From Erythrophleum ivorense (taxonomy: Eukaryota; Streptophyta; Magnoliopsida; Fabales; Fabaceae), in contig JAIUCV010000005.1 of assembly GCA_026724425.1 (NCBI GenBank), positions 32,399,784-32,463,783 on the forward strand: a stretch of 64,000 bases of DNA, written 5' to 3'. The stretch's first letter is position 1, and every line of letters begins with the position of its first letter. The position numbers were made by a program, and so were the translations under genes. The notes under the pieces were generated by a model. It saw nothing but the letters and a program-made list of their open reading frames with translations. It searched no databases and had not been told where the DNA came from. Below, one piece after another: positions 46,414 through 58,097 of the stretch.

Positions 46414-49400
46414 GTGAGAGTAGGGCGCCACCTATATATATAAAGGAGGAAGAAGAACTTTTCAAAAATTTCATTTTACCCTTCGTTTTTGGCATTTTTG
46501 TTTCTAATTTGTTTATCTCCTTTTTTAAAACTGTCTTTTCCATTATGAAACTTGGGTTCCCAATTTAGTAAAATGCCTTTGCAATAACTCAAATCGGAGC
46601 TAAAACCTTCCAGAACGAATCCGTCAAAATTCAGGTATACCGAAGTTGGAAAACATCCATCAGAGGGGCTTTAACTGTCCCGGGACTTTTTATGATTTTG
46701 AGGGCCTCTAAAAATCCTAAAAAACTCAAAACTTTCATTTAAAAAGCTCTCCTGTGTGAATTCTAAAATTTTCTCAAAATTACAAAAATGCTATTATATT
46801 TCGTAATTTTTTTGTCAAATTTTGTTTCTTCATTCTAGCTCCGTTTTTCTTTTCGTCTGAGCCTAGGATTTAGGAGTCTAAAATATTTCCTAAATTTTTT
46901 GGGACCTTAACTAAGTCATTTCGGGAGACTTTCTTCTATATCTGGTGAATTTCGTTCATTAATAAAGAAATCGTACATTACGTTTATCACGTTTTCTCTT
47001 GTTTACAGAGAACCAGATGTTATAGGCTCAATATTCAAATTATGTTAGACTAGCTTTGGTAGTCTCAAGCCTAACTCATGTTGCACTGCCATGACATAAT
47101 AGGCTTACCCCTGCTTCCTTTATTGAGGTGCCCCTTAGTGGGTACCCAGGGAAAGTTATATAAAAATATAATAATATGTCATCCAAGCCAATATTTAATC
47201 AAGATATAATAGGTATATTTGGGAAAGAATAGCTTTGCACAACTTTGCGCATAAATAAAGAATCCTAATAGCAGCGTACTAGAGTCCGAAAAATTATATT
47301 TAAATACTTAAAATTATATTTTCACTTTTCTAAGTCCATATTTGTCCTAAGGCCCATCTGGTGTCTAAAATAATCCATAAATCAAGGTCCAATATCAAGG
47401 TACAAAATAAAGTCCAATATAGTTATAAAAGGCTCGTTTAGGTATACAGAAGGCTCAATAAATCCCAATAGGTCCAAAATAAGTCCAAAATATCCGAATG
47501 GCCCTCACCAGTCCTAATTAGCAATTTAGATATTTTTAATTATCTTTCTTAATGAGAATTGGATATCTAACACAACAATAACTATCCAATATAAGGCTAC
47601 TCCGCCATATTATATATGTATAATGACTAGTCCTTTACCAAATAATCAATACTCATAAAATCAGACAATAAACAACATATTGTCTATGTCAAGAAATCAG
47701 ATAGTATATCAGCATAACAAACAACACAATTTTACAACATATGTTATCACATATTCTATTCTTGAAATAATGTTGCGCAAATTTCTAACTATCATAAATA
47801 GGCTCCAAACTTCACAAAATAAATATCATCATAATCTAGACAACATGTAGAACATATTAGGTCACAAAAATCATCCAAAACATATCAAATGATATAAGTG
47901 AAAATTCAAGAACTTCTTGGTTAACACTTTTTTTTTCAAAAATTTGACTTTTTATATAGTGATCTATAATTCTCCAATATTTTACCATAGGCCTTATTTT
48001 TTTATGTAAACTAACCTAATATAATTGGATTTTAAAAAACTCTTCCCTAGGTATATGTACAAGTGTTGGCTGAAACTATGCACCAAGGAAGATATATGAT
48101 TTTGCTTCATTTTCATGATACCCAATAGCCACATATACATATTTAAGGAAGATAAACAAAAGCCTCTAATTAATCTCTATGGATTTTATATGTATTCTAC
48201 AATTTTCTTAACTTAAAATTCAAGGGTTTATTGTTAATTTCTTTATGAAAATCAAAGCTATATTAATATTACTCTTCCTTAGGTTTTCTCCCATTATTTC
48301 CTCATTTATTTTCTCTTCAATTTTTCCCATGGCTTCTTGAAATACAAAACTTCTTGGTTTGTAGAAAAATTGCCAAGAATAGAAATTTTTTTAAATCACA
48401 TGAATCCATAAGCCATATATATGATTTCTCCATCTTTTCTTATCTTACTTCATTAAAGAGGAAGAGAAGAGAAAAATTCTTGGAGAAAAATAGAAGAAAA
48501 ACTAAGAAGAAGAAAGTCTATCTATGTTACCTTAATTTTGCAGTACTTAATTTCCCCTTGTAGCTTTTCTTTCTCTCTTTCGTCTCCTTTTTCTTCTTCC
48601 TTAGGCTAAGCTTTTCCTACTCCTTCTTCTCCTAGCCTTGACTGAATTGTGTATGTGTGTTTTGTGTGTGAGCGTGGTGTGAATGTGTGTATGTGTTTTG
48701 TATATTTTATTTACAAATGAATGGATAAGATTTAATCAACTTTTAAGGTGGAAAATCTTGGTCTTTAGATCAAATGGATGGTTAGGATTTAGCCTTGAAA
48801 TGAGAGATTAAATATGGGCCTTTAGATTAGATCAAAGGTTGTGATTTGATCTTGAAAAGGTGAAGAAATTTAAGCCATTAGATTGCATCAACGGTTTAGA
48901 TCGTATTACGTTTTATAGATGAATATTAGCCGTTAGATTACCATAGTTACTTTTTCATAATATATGAAGATAGAGCTGCATTTAATGCTACTTAAGTCAG
49001 CATCTATGTCATGCTAATGTTGGCAGTAACTTTTTCATAAAATGTGAATTTTTGAAGATTTGCTGACGTAAGCTTGCGTAATCGTTTTATAGTTAATGCA
49101 ATTTCCAAAATTCTATTCTAGTTTCTAGTCTTTTCTTTACACATGGCACCACATCATCATTCTTTCTCTTCCATGGCACCACATTAGCACCTTCCCAGCT
49201 CCACGGTGCTATGTCACTTTTCTCCAGTTAGAATTTACAAAATTGCCACTGTTTCGTGAGTTTTCTATAATATTTTATTCAATCATGTTCTCTAGGTTCT
49301 TTGCTATATTTTAAAATTATTTAAACCTACGTGGGTCTCATTTAATGTATCCAACCATATTTTTATTATTATTTATTTTTTAATATTTTATTATTTTAGG

Positions 49401-49597
49401 GTCCAAATGATTGTTTTGTCCCTGGTAGTGACATAACAGATAAATACTTCTGTTCATTTTTTGCTTATATCTTCTTTGTAACTCAATATTTTCAGATTTT
49501 GTCACCTCCATCTGGTAGATCTTTCTGCACAGAATTTTCTAAGAAAGCTAACTTGTAACAACCAGAATTTCTAAAATTTTTCTAAGTCTGCTGGCTA

Positions 49598-49795
49598 TAG
49601 CCAAGACCCCTATTGGCTATAGCAAATGTACCAGTTTGCTATAGCGAGAATGCATTTAGCTACAGCGAGTTCGGGCATCCCATATAAAAATCAGGGAGTT
49701 TCTCACAATAGCGTGCACCGTAGCGAGAACAGGGACTTGAGACTGATACGTGCTCGCCGCAGCGAGGGTTATTCTTTGCTATAGCGAGGGTTATA
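49598..49795. repeat. GCTATAGCGA motif array in LTR H (decayed)
   Basis: Cores GGCTATAGCC (49602), TTGCTATAGCGAG (49635), TAGCTACAGCGAG (49657), CTCGCCGCAGCGAG (49751) and TTGCTATAGCGAG (49777). One form, CTCGCCGCAGCGAG, is intermediate between the TATA-centred cores of E/F and the CCGCGG cores of LTR D. Confidence 0.82.
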
Positions 49796-50627
49796 TTCAA
49801 AAAAAGTGAGAAAAAGTTATTTTTACTTTTTAAAGACTCCAAAAGCTCTTCTTTTCTTCTAATCGACTTATGCTTCGTCCAAAATAGGGAAAAGGGCTAG
49901 AGAGAGAGAGAGAGACCAAGAGAAGGAAGGAAATCAATGAAAAAGTGAGAGAAACTTGAGAATTTCACAACTTTCCTTCTTAGAATTTTATTCTTCTCTC
50001 TGTGCCTTTTCTTTCTATGGTTTCGGTTATTGAATTAGCTTTGTTTTGAGTTTGATTCAAAAGAGGGAGAGTGGAGAATTAAAGGGAACTACTCTTGAAG
50101 AAGGCTAGAATTCAAGGTAGATGCTTATGTATTTTTGCATCTTCTTCTTTGCTTCTTGTGTATGTTAGTTCTACCAACTTGAGAACTTGAGAGAGGAAGG
50201 AAGTTCTCACCTAGAACAAGTATAAAACCCTTAAATTAGAGTGTGGGAAGCTAGAAAATGTAAAAGAATTAGAAGAAGAGCTAGTGAAATTCAAGAGGGA
50301 GAAACTAGAGATTCAATCCTTTAGTCTTTGTGAGTAATTATTTAAGTTCCAAGAGAGTAATTGCATACTACTTGTTGTGCCTAGGCCCAAGAGAAGCAGT
50401 TCCATCTAGTTGTGATTGTAAGACTGAGTAGAGAAAGGAGAAATCAAAAGGGAAGGCTTGTGTTAACTTATAAGGTACCTCTTCACTCTTTCTTATTGCA
50501 TTCTTGGATGTATGATGGTCCTTGTATGCTTATATGTGCACTTGTATTATAAGACATGCCATTTGATATTGCCTTGATAGATTGGTACCAATATCTTATA
50601 TGTTGGGTTGTGAAAATTGCTCTTAAA

Positions 50628-50805
50628 GAGTGAGGTGATGCCAAAAGTCCCATGTGATGAATGAAGTAGAACCAAAAGTCCCTAAGAATATGTGAAACAA
50701 GGCCAAAAGTCCTATGGATGAGTGAGACCAAGTCAAAAGTCCCTAGACCAAGGGTGAGGCCAATCCAAAAGTCCCAAAAATAGGGTGAGGCTAGACCACA
50801 AGTTC
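50628..50805 (+). repeat. LTR-internal CCAAAAGTCCC minisatellite (LTR H)
   Basis: Six units, the longest array among LTRs E, F and H, with consensus GGGTGAGGC..CCAAAAGTCCC. Homologous arrays lie at 7075-7258, 18489-18640, 22048-22230, 25382-25562, 35511-35665 (degenerate) and 44721-44845. Confidence 0.85.
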
Positions 50806-52517
50806 CTAGAGCTTTTTCTTGGCATTGATATGATATTCATGACATGTAAATCATTTGTTGTATAATTTTTAATAGTTGGATGTCTACTTGTATACTTTGA
50901 CATATTTATATTCCTTGATTGCTTCCTTGAATGAGTGTATGAGCTATTGAGATTCTATGAATCTCACCTCCTTCCCTCTCCCATCTCATATGGTCCAAGT
51001 AGATCTCAAGAGCCAATAATTGGAGGCCATAAAACATAAATGGCCATCTCTTGACACTTTGGATAGTTTTGCATGGCCTATGATGTAAAGGAATGTCAAT
51101 ATTCATATGTATATATTATTTTTGAGATGTAAACCTTGGAGCAAATGTAAAAGTATATGAATACATTGTATATATCAATATTAGAGCTAAAGCAATGAGA
51201 ATATGTGACTCTCCTACTTGGTAGCTCACTCTTAGTAGTGCATTCTTGTGTATAACATAGTGAGTTTGAGATGTGTGATGGTTTGGATCACTTGAACAAT
51301 TCATATATGTTGTGTTTATGCTTTAAAACTTGCGCAAGAAGTGCCAAATACAAAAAGGAGCCATTTGAACCAAAGAGTTGCATTATGAGAAGTAAAAATG
51401 ACCAAATTGGTGGGGTATATCACTTTTTGCCCAAATGAGCTTCTCTTAATCTAAAATTTCACATGAATCTAAATCTTGTTAAGGCATTTTTAGAAAGCTA
51501 AAGTGGGTATTATTTAGAGGCCTGTGGAATATTTGATGAATTTTTTAAATTGGAGAATTTTTTGGTTTTGGTTAATGTACTGTGTAATTGGTCCAAAATT
51601 TGATCTGTGTCATTCATGGGCCAAACAATATCCAATTGTCATAAAATTTTATGGGTAGAAACTAGACCTTTCCAGTAACTTATAAAAATTAGAAGCACCT
51701 CAATTGGACGTCTGTAGAGGGAGGAATAATTTTCTGAAGTTGCTATTCTGTTATAGGCACACCTTCAGACCTGCATTACTATTTGATTATTTTTTAGGAT
51801 CTGAATGCTCTTAACTTGGTTTGGAACTATTTTTTTCCTCTAGATAGCATCTTTAGCTTTTTATATTGGTATAATTTGCATAGATTATATTTTTTTGGAA
51901 TTAATTAGACATTTTTGAAATTTATGACAATAAATTGTATCAATATCAGGGACAACCAGACCTTTATGTATTTTTTGATGTCAAACATGGTCCAGATGCT
52001 ATGTTCGTGACTTGAAATTATTTTTACTGTGAAGCTAACATCTGGAGATTTCTAGAAAACTATGGTTTGCTTAATTCTCATTTTTCTAGAATTAGTTATG
52101 ATTTTTCAAAATTGGAACAAAAAATTTGACTTTTGGCCCCATGAGAAAATTTGCATTTTTTCTGATTTTTGGCCTCATATTTGTGGTTCATGGGTTGTTT
52201 TATGCTATATATGAGTTGTATGGATAGAGTTTGAGTAAAGAATATGATTGATGGGTTCACAGGACTCACGACACAAAATATGACCGTTTAAACCCCGGCA
52301 TAGCATGATAAAATGCCACAGTTTACTTTTTTCTCTTTGGGAATTATTTGGAATCAAGTTTAAATGATGGATAATTGCGGGTAATACATTATGGTATTAC
52401 ATGACTCAAGCTTAGGGGTTTAGTTCGTTTAGGTATAAGCTCGTAATCATTTGAGACAATTTCAGAATTTTATGCAATGAATTTTACAATTTTCTGTGTA
52501 TTATTTTCTAACTATTA

Positions 52518-52520
<3 letters not shown>

Positions 52521-52568
<48 letters not shown>
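52521..52568. repeat. (TG)n microsatellite
   Basis: About 24 uninterrupted TG dinucleotides, likely polymorphic. Confidence 0.97.
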
Positions 52569-52569
<1 letters not shown>

Positions 52570-53367
52570 TGAATTAGTTCTAAATTTCTCTTTCATCTAG
52601 AAAAATTATCAAAGTTCGTCTAGGTAGCAAATGACGATTTTGCTCTTATGCTCTTTGGACCTCCTAAAATGTCAAAAAAAATTATGGGTCCTATTCAACT
52701 TATAGTTTTTATATACGAAACTATTTTGTTCAAATTCATTTTATTAAAGCTTAATAAACTTATTACATAAAATATTAAATGATTAAACATTTTTTAATTT
52801 TTAAGAATGTTACAATCCATATGGTTAATTTAGAATATGCAAACATGATCACTTTCAAGAAGTTTACAAATATAGAACTAAAAGTAAAGATGAAGTAAAA
52901 AATTTTAATTGATGTAAATAAGATGATGCTTAATAGCAATCATTACATAATATAAACTTTGGAAGATATTGAACTAATCCAAAGTTGTGAATAGTGATGC
53001 ATCCTCCATTAGGCTCAGTGTCCTATATGAGGCCTTATTTTATTTTATTTTATTTTTGTTTGTTTTCTATTTTCTCTCCTACCTCTTTATCTTCTCAAAG
53101 AAGCCTTATCGCAGGGAAAGTTTTCATTCAAAGTCATTTGGATCTCACTTTTTACCTGTTTTGCACTACCCATCAGAAATGGAACTCTTACATCTAGTCA
53201 ATGACTATATTTCTCTCTCTTCCCTCTTAGATTTAGTGGGAGAAAGTTTTTGATAATATTTCTCTCTCTTTCCTTTCAGATGTAGACTCGGATAGAGAAA
53301 GATGAAAGTAGAGAGAAAGCTTTAGGCAAAGATGGTGTGGATTGCTTTGAGCAATGGTGGAGCTTTA

Positions 53368-53857
53368 GAGTGTGTTTGGTTAGGGGCTTTTAGAGGAGAG
53401 GGGAGAGGAGGAAAGGGAGATAAGATATTTGGGTGGACAAAATTGGAGGGAAAGAGAGCGAAGTGGAGGCAAATTTCCTTCCCCTCCAATTTGGGGGGTT
53501 TTGGAGGGGAGGAGATGAGTATTTTTTAAATTATAATTTATTTTATTACTCCTTAATTTTTAATTTTTTAATATATTAATATTTAATAAAAATTAAGATA
53601 ATTTTTTTCATCAAAAATTAAAAATAAAAAAAGATTTGAATTCATAATTTTTTTTAAAAAATATTGATATAAATAATTTTTTTATAAAAAATAAAATTAA
53701 AATAATATAAAGATAAATTTGTCCAAATATAATTATCTCCCCTCTTGAACCAAATAATAATCTCTCCTTCCTTCCCCTTTCCTTCCTTCCAACAAAACAG
53801 AAGTTATTAAAACCTCTTCCCCTCCCTTCCCCTCCCTCCGTTGAACCAAACAGAACC
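53368..53857. mobile_element. 490-bp MITE (Tourist/Harbinger-like)
   Basis: Terminal inverted repeats GAGTGTGTTTGGTTAGGG (left) and GGTTCTGTTTGGTTCAAC (reverse complement of the right end) are flanked by TTA on both sides (53365-53367 and 53858-53860). The TGTTTGGTT core and the TTA duplication are typical of PIF/Harbinger MITEs. The arms are purine-rich on the left (GAGGGGAGAGGAGG) and complementary pyrimidine-rich on the right (CCTCTTCCCCTCCC) around a very AT-rich core, so the whole unit can fold back. Open frames at 53332-53529 and 53733-53936 are products of this composition. Confidence 0.85.
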
Positions 53858-54309
53858 TTAGGTAAAAACTCTGCTTTATACTTTTTCGAACTTGGGTATA
53901 TCTAATAGCTGACCGCCTGATAGGTTGGTCAAACAAATTGACTAGATGCCTCCTTCCTCTTTTTTTTTTTTGGAGGGGGGAGGGGAATTTAAATATTTAT
54001 TATTAGCTAATCTTTGAAATGTCCTCACGTAAGAAACCAATGTAGCGTCCTTTATTTGTATAACTCGAGTTTATTCCAACCCTAGTTTAAATTGGTTACT
54101 CAATCTTCAATTTGGGAGTCATCGATTATTGTGTTCCAGTGTTTCTCTGTTTCTGTCTTGGCATTTAACTTTGCTTCCTATGATTTCCAAATTAGAAGCA
54201 AATATCAAAGAGTGAAAATATATACTTCAGTTATACCCAGAGATACCAAACCAATAAATATAAGCAAGTTATTTGCCCTTCCCACAAGAGCGCAATACAT
54301 TAAAACATT

Positions 54310-54978
54310 GAACATCACACTCAGAAGATAGCTGAATCTTCCAAGGAATCAGCATTAGCTCTTCTGCAAGTTAAATCCAGTAGCTTCCCTGAATGTTGCA
54401 TTGACTATCAAGGCTACACTCATGCACAGATCCAAGGGTATTATTAAGAGTTTATTTTATTTTATTTTATTTTATTTTATTTTTTGGTTCAGTAGGATTT
54501 ATAGAAGAAAATTTCATTATTGATTGATTTAAGCATGATTTTACAGAGGTGGAAGAAGTACAGTTCCCATCAGTTTACTTTGTTGGAACGCCATTGCCCC
54601 CCAGTTTTTGAGAGGAAAGAGTGCTCAATTCCTCCCCCAGATGGGTATCTCCAATTAATATTTGCTCATGCATAATATATGCTTTTATGAGCTCCAACAT
54701 ATTAAGGATGGATTTTTTTTAGTGGACTGCAATTAATTCCAAGCTGGCCATTTCTTCAACTTTTACCGCTAATTTCAGGAATGTGCCATATAATTGGATT
54801 AACAAGCAGAAGTCTAATTAGCATTGGTTAATAAAGGAAGGGGAAAAGCTCCTCTTTCCTGGTGGGGGAACTATGTTCCCCGATGGTGTGTGTGAATATG
54901 TTGATACAGTGCAAGATTTGATCCCAGAAATGAAAGATGGGACTGTTCAAACTGCCATTGGTTATGGTAGTGGAGTGA
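54310..54978 (+). pseudogene. Truncated PMT-type putative methyltransferase (DUF248) fragment with intron
   Basis: Recognisable pieces of a plant Golgi-localised S-adenosyl-methionine-dependent methyltransferase of the PMT/QUA2 family. Piece 1 (to about 54437) reads SSSFPECCIDYQGYT, then a one-base loss before the ACAGATCCAAGG stretch. A likely intron with GT..AG borders follows to 54546, containing a (TTTTA)n expansion. Piece 2 (54547-54644) reads RWKKYSSHQFTLLERHCPP and FERKECSIPPPDGY. Piece 3 (about 54779-54978) reads NVPYNWINKQKSN, a TAG, then KEGEKLLFPGGGTMFPDG, QDLIPEMKDGT and TAIGYGSGV. The sequence stops at methyltransferase motif I, where the usual D-T-G-C-G is G-Y-G-S-G. The segment between pieces 2 and 3 and the whole C-terminal half are missing. 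The retained intron shows a DNA-level copy rather than a retroposed one. Confidence 0.85.
54451..54484. repeat. (TTTTA)n pentanucleotide repeat
   Basis: About seven TTTTA units inside the presumed intron of the PMT fragment. A shorter (TTTTA)n run is at 53037-53062. Confidence 0.9.
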
Positions 54979-55542
54979 GTTTTACATTCTTTCTAAATTT
55001 TTTGGCAGGCTGCAAAAGCAGGATAATGGGAGAAAATAATTAAGGGAAGAAATTGGCTAAGGTTAGGAAAATAAATAGTTCTCATAAAGTAAGCAATCAT
55101 CTATAAAAATTTGAGTCCATTTCACTCCAGTTAGAGGAATTAACTTTTTCGTGTTGTCGTTTATTTTGCTTTCACTAATAATTATGAGTTTAAGTATTTA
55201 TATATTTACCTTGAGGCTAAAAGTATAGTTTATTAATCCCATCTCTCTGTTAGTCCAAATCTGCAATTTGCAGTTTGCAGGAGCAGGGCCTACACCACTT
55301 GGTGGCGAGTTTGGCGCCACAGAACCAGACCCAATAGGGAAGTAAAAATGATGAATATTTTTTTATGTTAAACGATGAATTTGTAGTGATTTTTGTTTTG
55401 TGAAATTATCAGAGTCAAGCACTTGATATCTTCTAACTGTTGGCATTTGAAATTTGTTCTTTCTTTCTCTTTCAGATGCATTTTCCTTATATAATATTAT
55501 ACTTTTATTGGTGTGTTGGTGAACTGATGTCCACATATAATT

Positions 55543-55885
55543 TTTATGTAATTTTTGTTTTTTCAATATAAATTTATCAATATTAAATAAAATGTGTTTA
55601 TGATTAACCTTTTTCTTAAATTTTCATTATCTCTTTAAGCTACATTCTATATTTCTTAGATATTAAAACGTAAATTTTTATATGTCAGGCATTAAAATAT
55701 TAAAATATAAATTTGTCAGATATTAAAAAATATTTTTTTATGTAATTTTCATTTTTTACTATAAAGTTATCTATATTGGGTAAAATGTGTTTATGATTAA
55801 CCCTTTTTTTAATTTTCATTATCTCTTTAAGCCGCATTTTCATATTTTTCAAATATTAAAATATAAATTCTTATATGTCAGGTGA
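55543..55885. repeat. About 196-bp tandem duplication
   Basis: Two copies start near 55543 and 55738 with TTTATGTAATTTT.. and share AAAATGTGTTTATGATTAACC, TTTTCATTATCTCTTTAAG and TTATATGTCAGG. About 12% divergent by eye. The second copy is truncated. Confidence 0.85.
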
Positions 55886-56279
55886 TTCACGGAAGTTTCC
55901 CCCATGTATATGGATTCAGAAATTGTCGTTAGCTTAAGAGTGCATCCCTTCACCATAGGAGGGTAGAGTTCCTCTTGGTTGCTATTATATTTTTCTATTG
56001 GTCTTGGCTGCTAGATGATATAATTCTATGGTTGTTTCGCAATCTGTAATAGAATATTTATTGCTTTACAATGTAATAAAAGACTTGAAAAAAGACACAA
56101 AAAGAATCATTTTTATTTTTTTAAAATATATTAATCCTTTTATATAAACAATATAATGGAATTCCATTTTATTTAAGCAGATTAAATAATACTTTTCTGT
56201 TCATACAGACAAACATACATATATGTATATATATATATAATATTTATTTATATTTTAATATAAACAAAAATTTAAATAT

Positions 56280-56305
56280 TTGTGTATCGCACGAGTTGTT
56301 ACTAG
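56280..56305 (+). mobile_element. Possible Helitron 3' terminus
   Basis: GTGTATCGCACGAG followed by TTGTTACTAG and then T matches the style of plant Helitron 3' ends (a short GTG..CAC hairpin a few bases before CTAG, insertion next to T). I found no convincing 5' TC end and no Rep/helicase. If real, the PMT fragment at 54310-54978 would be candidate captured cargo. Confidence 0.35.
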
Positions 56306-56557
56306 TTCCATAGAAACGTATAAACATAGGAGCGTTCAATTTCTTTTCAGAGACAGATAATTTACACAAAGACAGATAGAGGGCGAGATAATCTTTGATT
56401 TACAAAATTTATTCACCTCCGAGCTCCCTTTATTATGCTTATCTCTGAAGATGCTAAAGAAAAACTAAAAAGCCAAACGAGAAAAAGAGGCTCTCATGAC
56501 ATCGAAGGGAGTGCATAGGATGGGTCATATTGTTTATTGAACTAATGAAAAGATTGG

Positions 56558-56694
56558 TTTGTAAATTACCGGTCTACCCTTGTTCAAATATGTAATAATA
56601 TATGTCTATATATATATATATATATATTTGTAAATTACCGGTCTACCCTTGTTCAAATATGTAATAATATATGTCTATATATATATATATATAT
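56558..56694. repeat. 69-bp tandem duplication ending in (AT)n
   Basis: Two essentially identical copies, starting TTTGTAAATTACCGGTCTAC at 56558 and 56627, each ending in a TATATA run that differs slightly in length. The near identity implies a very recent event. Confidence 0.93.
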
Positions 56695-57220
56695 GTAATA
56701 TCATATAATATGTTATCAAAGATATATATAATTATACTAACAGCTAAAACAATATTAGTTAAGTTTTAAACAATTTATATTATATTAAAAAATTATCTCA
56801 TATGCTTTAAATTAAAGAAGGAACCAAAAGTAAGTAAAAACAAAGGCTTTATATAGATGAATTTATAACTTTTATTTTGATACATTTTCATTTCATTTGC
56901 ATTACATTTTACATCTTAGATTATGGTATAATTATTTAGCTATTTTTATTTCTTTTCAATCTTTAATACTTCTACCTTTTAGTTTTATCTGCCACAAACT
57001 ACTGTATTAAAATTCCACTTGTTAGTTTAATGATTTTGTTTGACTAGGACTGTCGGCACTATAACGAGATGTTACCTATTAGCTAAATTTCTATTCAAAA
57101 TTTAATATGAAACAGTTGTCCTTTTTTGCCATAAATCATATGACTCTTGAGTTGACGATTCTGCATTTGAAGAAGAGGCTATTTGTAAAATCATTTTTTG
57201 TATTTTCTTAATAAAATTAG

Positions 57221-57427
57221 TCATATCATTAGTTCATTTAAATTTTTTACTAATATAAAAATATTTTTAAGACATATTCCTTCATTGCATATATGAGTAT
57301 TAGATAATTTATATTGTACATAGTATCTAACAAGGATTAGTCCTTCTTGTATACAATTTATATCTTCTCCTAAATTTACCAATACTACTAAGTTTCTTAA
57401 ATATTCATTATTTACTATTAAATTCAC
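57221..57427 (-). pseudogene. Aspartic-protease-like segment of the pararetrovirus
   Basis: A 68-codon frame with the NCIQEGLI box, YKLSNTHIC and FILVKNLN. This resembles the retropepsin-like protease of caulimovirids. The catalytic D-S/T-G triplet just upstream of NCIQEGLI reads as L-G-E-D, so the active site is lost. The homology ends near 57221, where the viral DNA appears truncated. Confidence 0.6.
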
Positions 57428-58097
57428 TTGGTAATACCACGTTTGATAGATTGTTTTCAGTATTATTTGTATAAATCTTTCTTGAGATATTTCTTTTAAT
57501 TTAGGGATTTCTTATATCTCTTTATTTTTTTCTTGAAATTTCTTTCTTTCTTTTTCTTATAATTTTGCCTTAATTTCTAACACTTCTTGTTCCTTATATA
57601 TATTTTTTCTTTTAATTCTCTTATTTCTATTTTGATTTTTTATTTCTTATTGTAATTCTTTTATTCATATTGAAGGTTGTTTTTCTTCAAATTTACTTAG
57701 TATATCTTTGATTGTTATAGACGACTTTTCTTTTTTCTTTTTTATTTGCCTTATCTAATATATTTTTATTTTTAATAGATATTATTTTTTTATGTCTTCA
57801 TCATTAATTTTATCTATTATTTCTACTAAAAAATAGATATTTTCTTTTGATATTACATTAATATTACTTTCTTTACAATCATGATAGCTACATATGCCTA
57901 TATCTTGACATCTTTCAAAATCTATAGTAGATTCATTTGTGCTAGTCTCTTCTGTTGTTTGATAAATATGGTCTTTTCACTTTTTTAAATGCTATCCTCT
58001 TTAGATTTTGAAGTAAAATCTTTGTTTATCAATATAATAAAAAGATTTTGCTTGTTTTTTCCACTTATATTTAGTTCTCTAATTTTCTTTTCTATTT

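Larger units (their letters stand above)
43157..47007 (-). mobile_element. Old LTR G on the minus strand, internally deleted and split by LTR F
   Basis: Plus-strand left border TGTAATACCATATATTTC is the reverse complement of the LTR-C type end GAAATATATGGTATTACA. The right part (46419 to about 46990 or 47007) is the reverse complement of LTR B/C heads, including the AAAAAGCTCTCC and GGGGCTTTAACTG segments. The middle about 2.4 kb of the family LTR is missing, so the remnant totals about 1.1 kb. The right border is uncertain and the flanks (AGCTC / GAGAA) do not form a TSD. Confidence 0.7.
49554..52401 (+). mobile_element. Solo LTR H (2,848 bp)
   Basis: It begins TGTAACAACCAGAATT and ends ATTATGGTATTACA. 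Flanks TAACT (49549-49553) and TGACT (52402-52406) differ by one transition. It belongs to the E/F subfamily, with palindrome motifs at 49598-49790 (decayed) and the minisatellite at 50628-50805. Confidence 0.88.
47018..52814 (-). mobile_element. Probable old LTR I on the minus strand, split by LTR H
   Basis: Read on the minus strand it would start TGTAACATTCTTAAAAATT (from 52814) and end GAGCCTATAACA (47018), about 2.9 kb without LTR H. CT-rich leader-like DNA at 48250-48620 and the patch TGGCACCACATTAGCACC (about 49180) are of the kind found in gypsy LTRs. No TSD is evident (CCAGA / ATCCA). It is unrelated to LTRs A-H by eye. The outer borders are an inference. Confidence 0.4.

Noticed and set aside
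47008..47017. A precise TSD for LTR G or LTR I at their shared border
   Set aside because: None of the 5-mers on either side match the far ends, so borders remain uncertain and no TSD is claimed.
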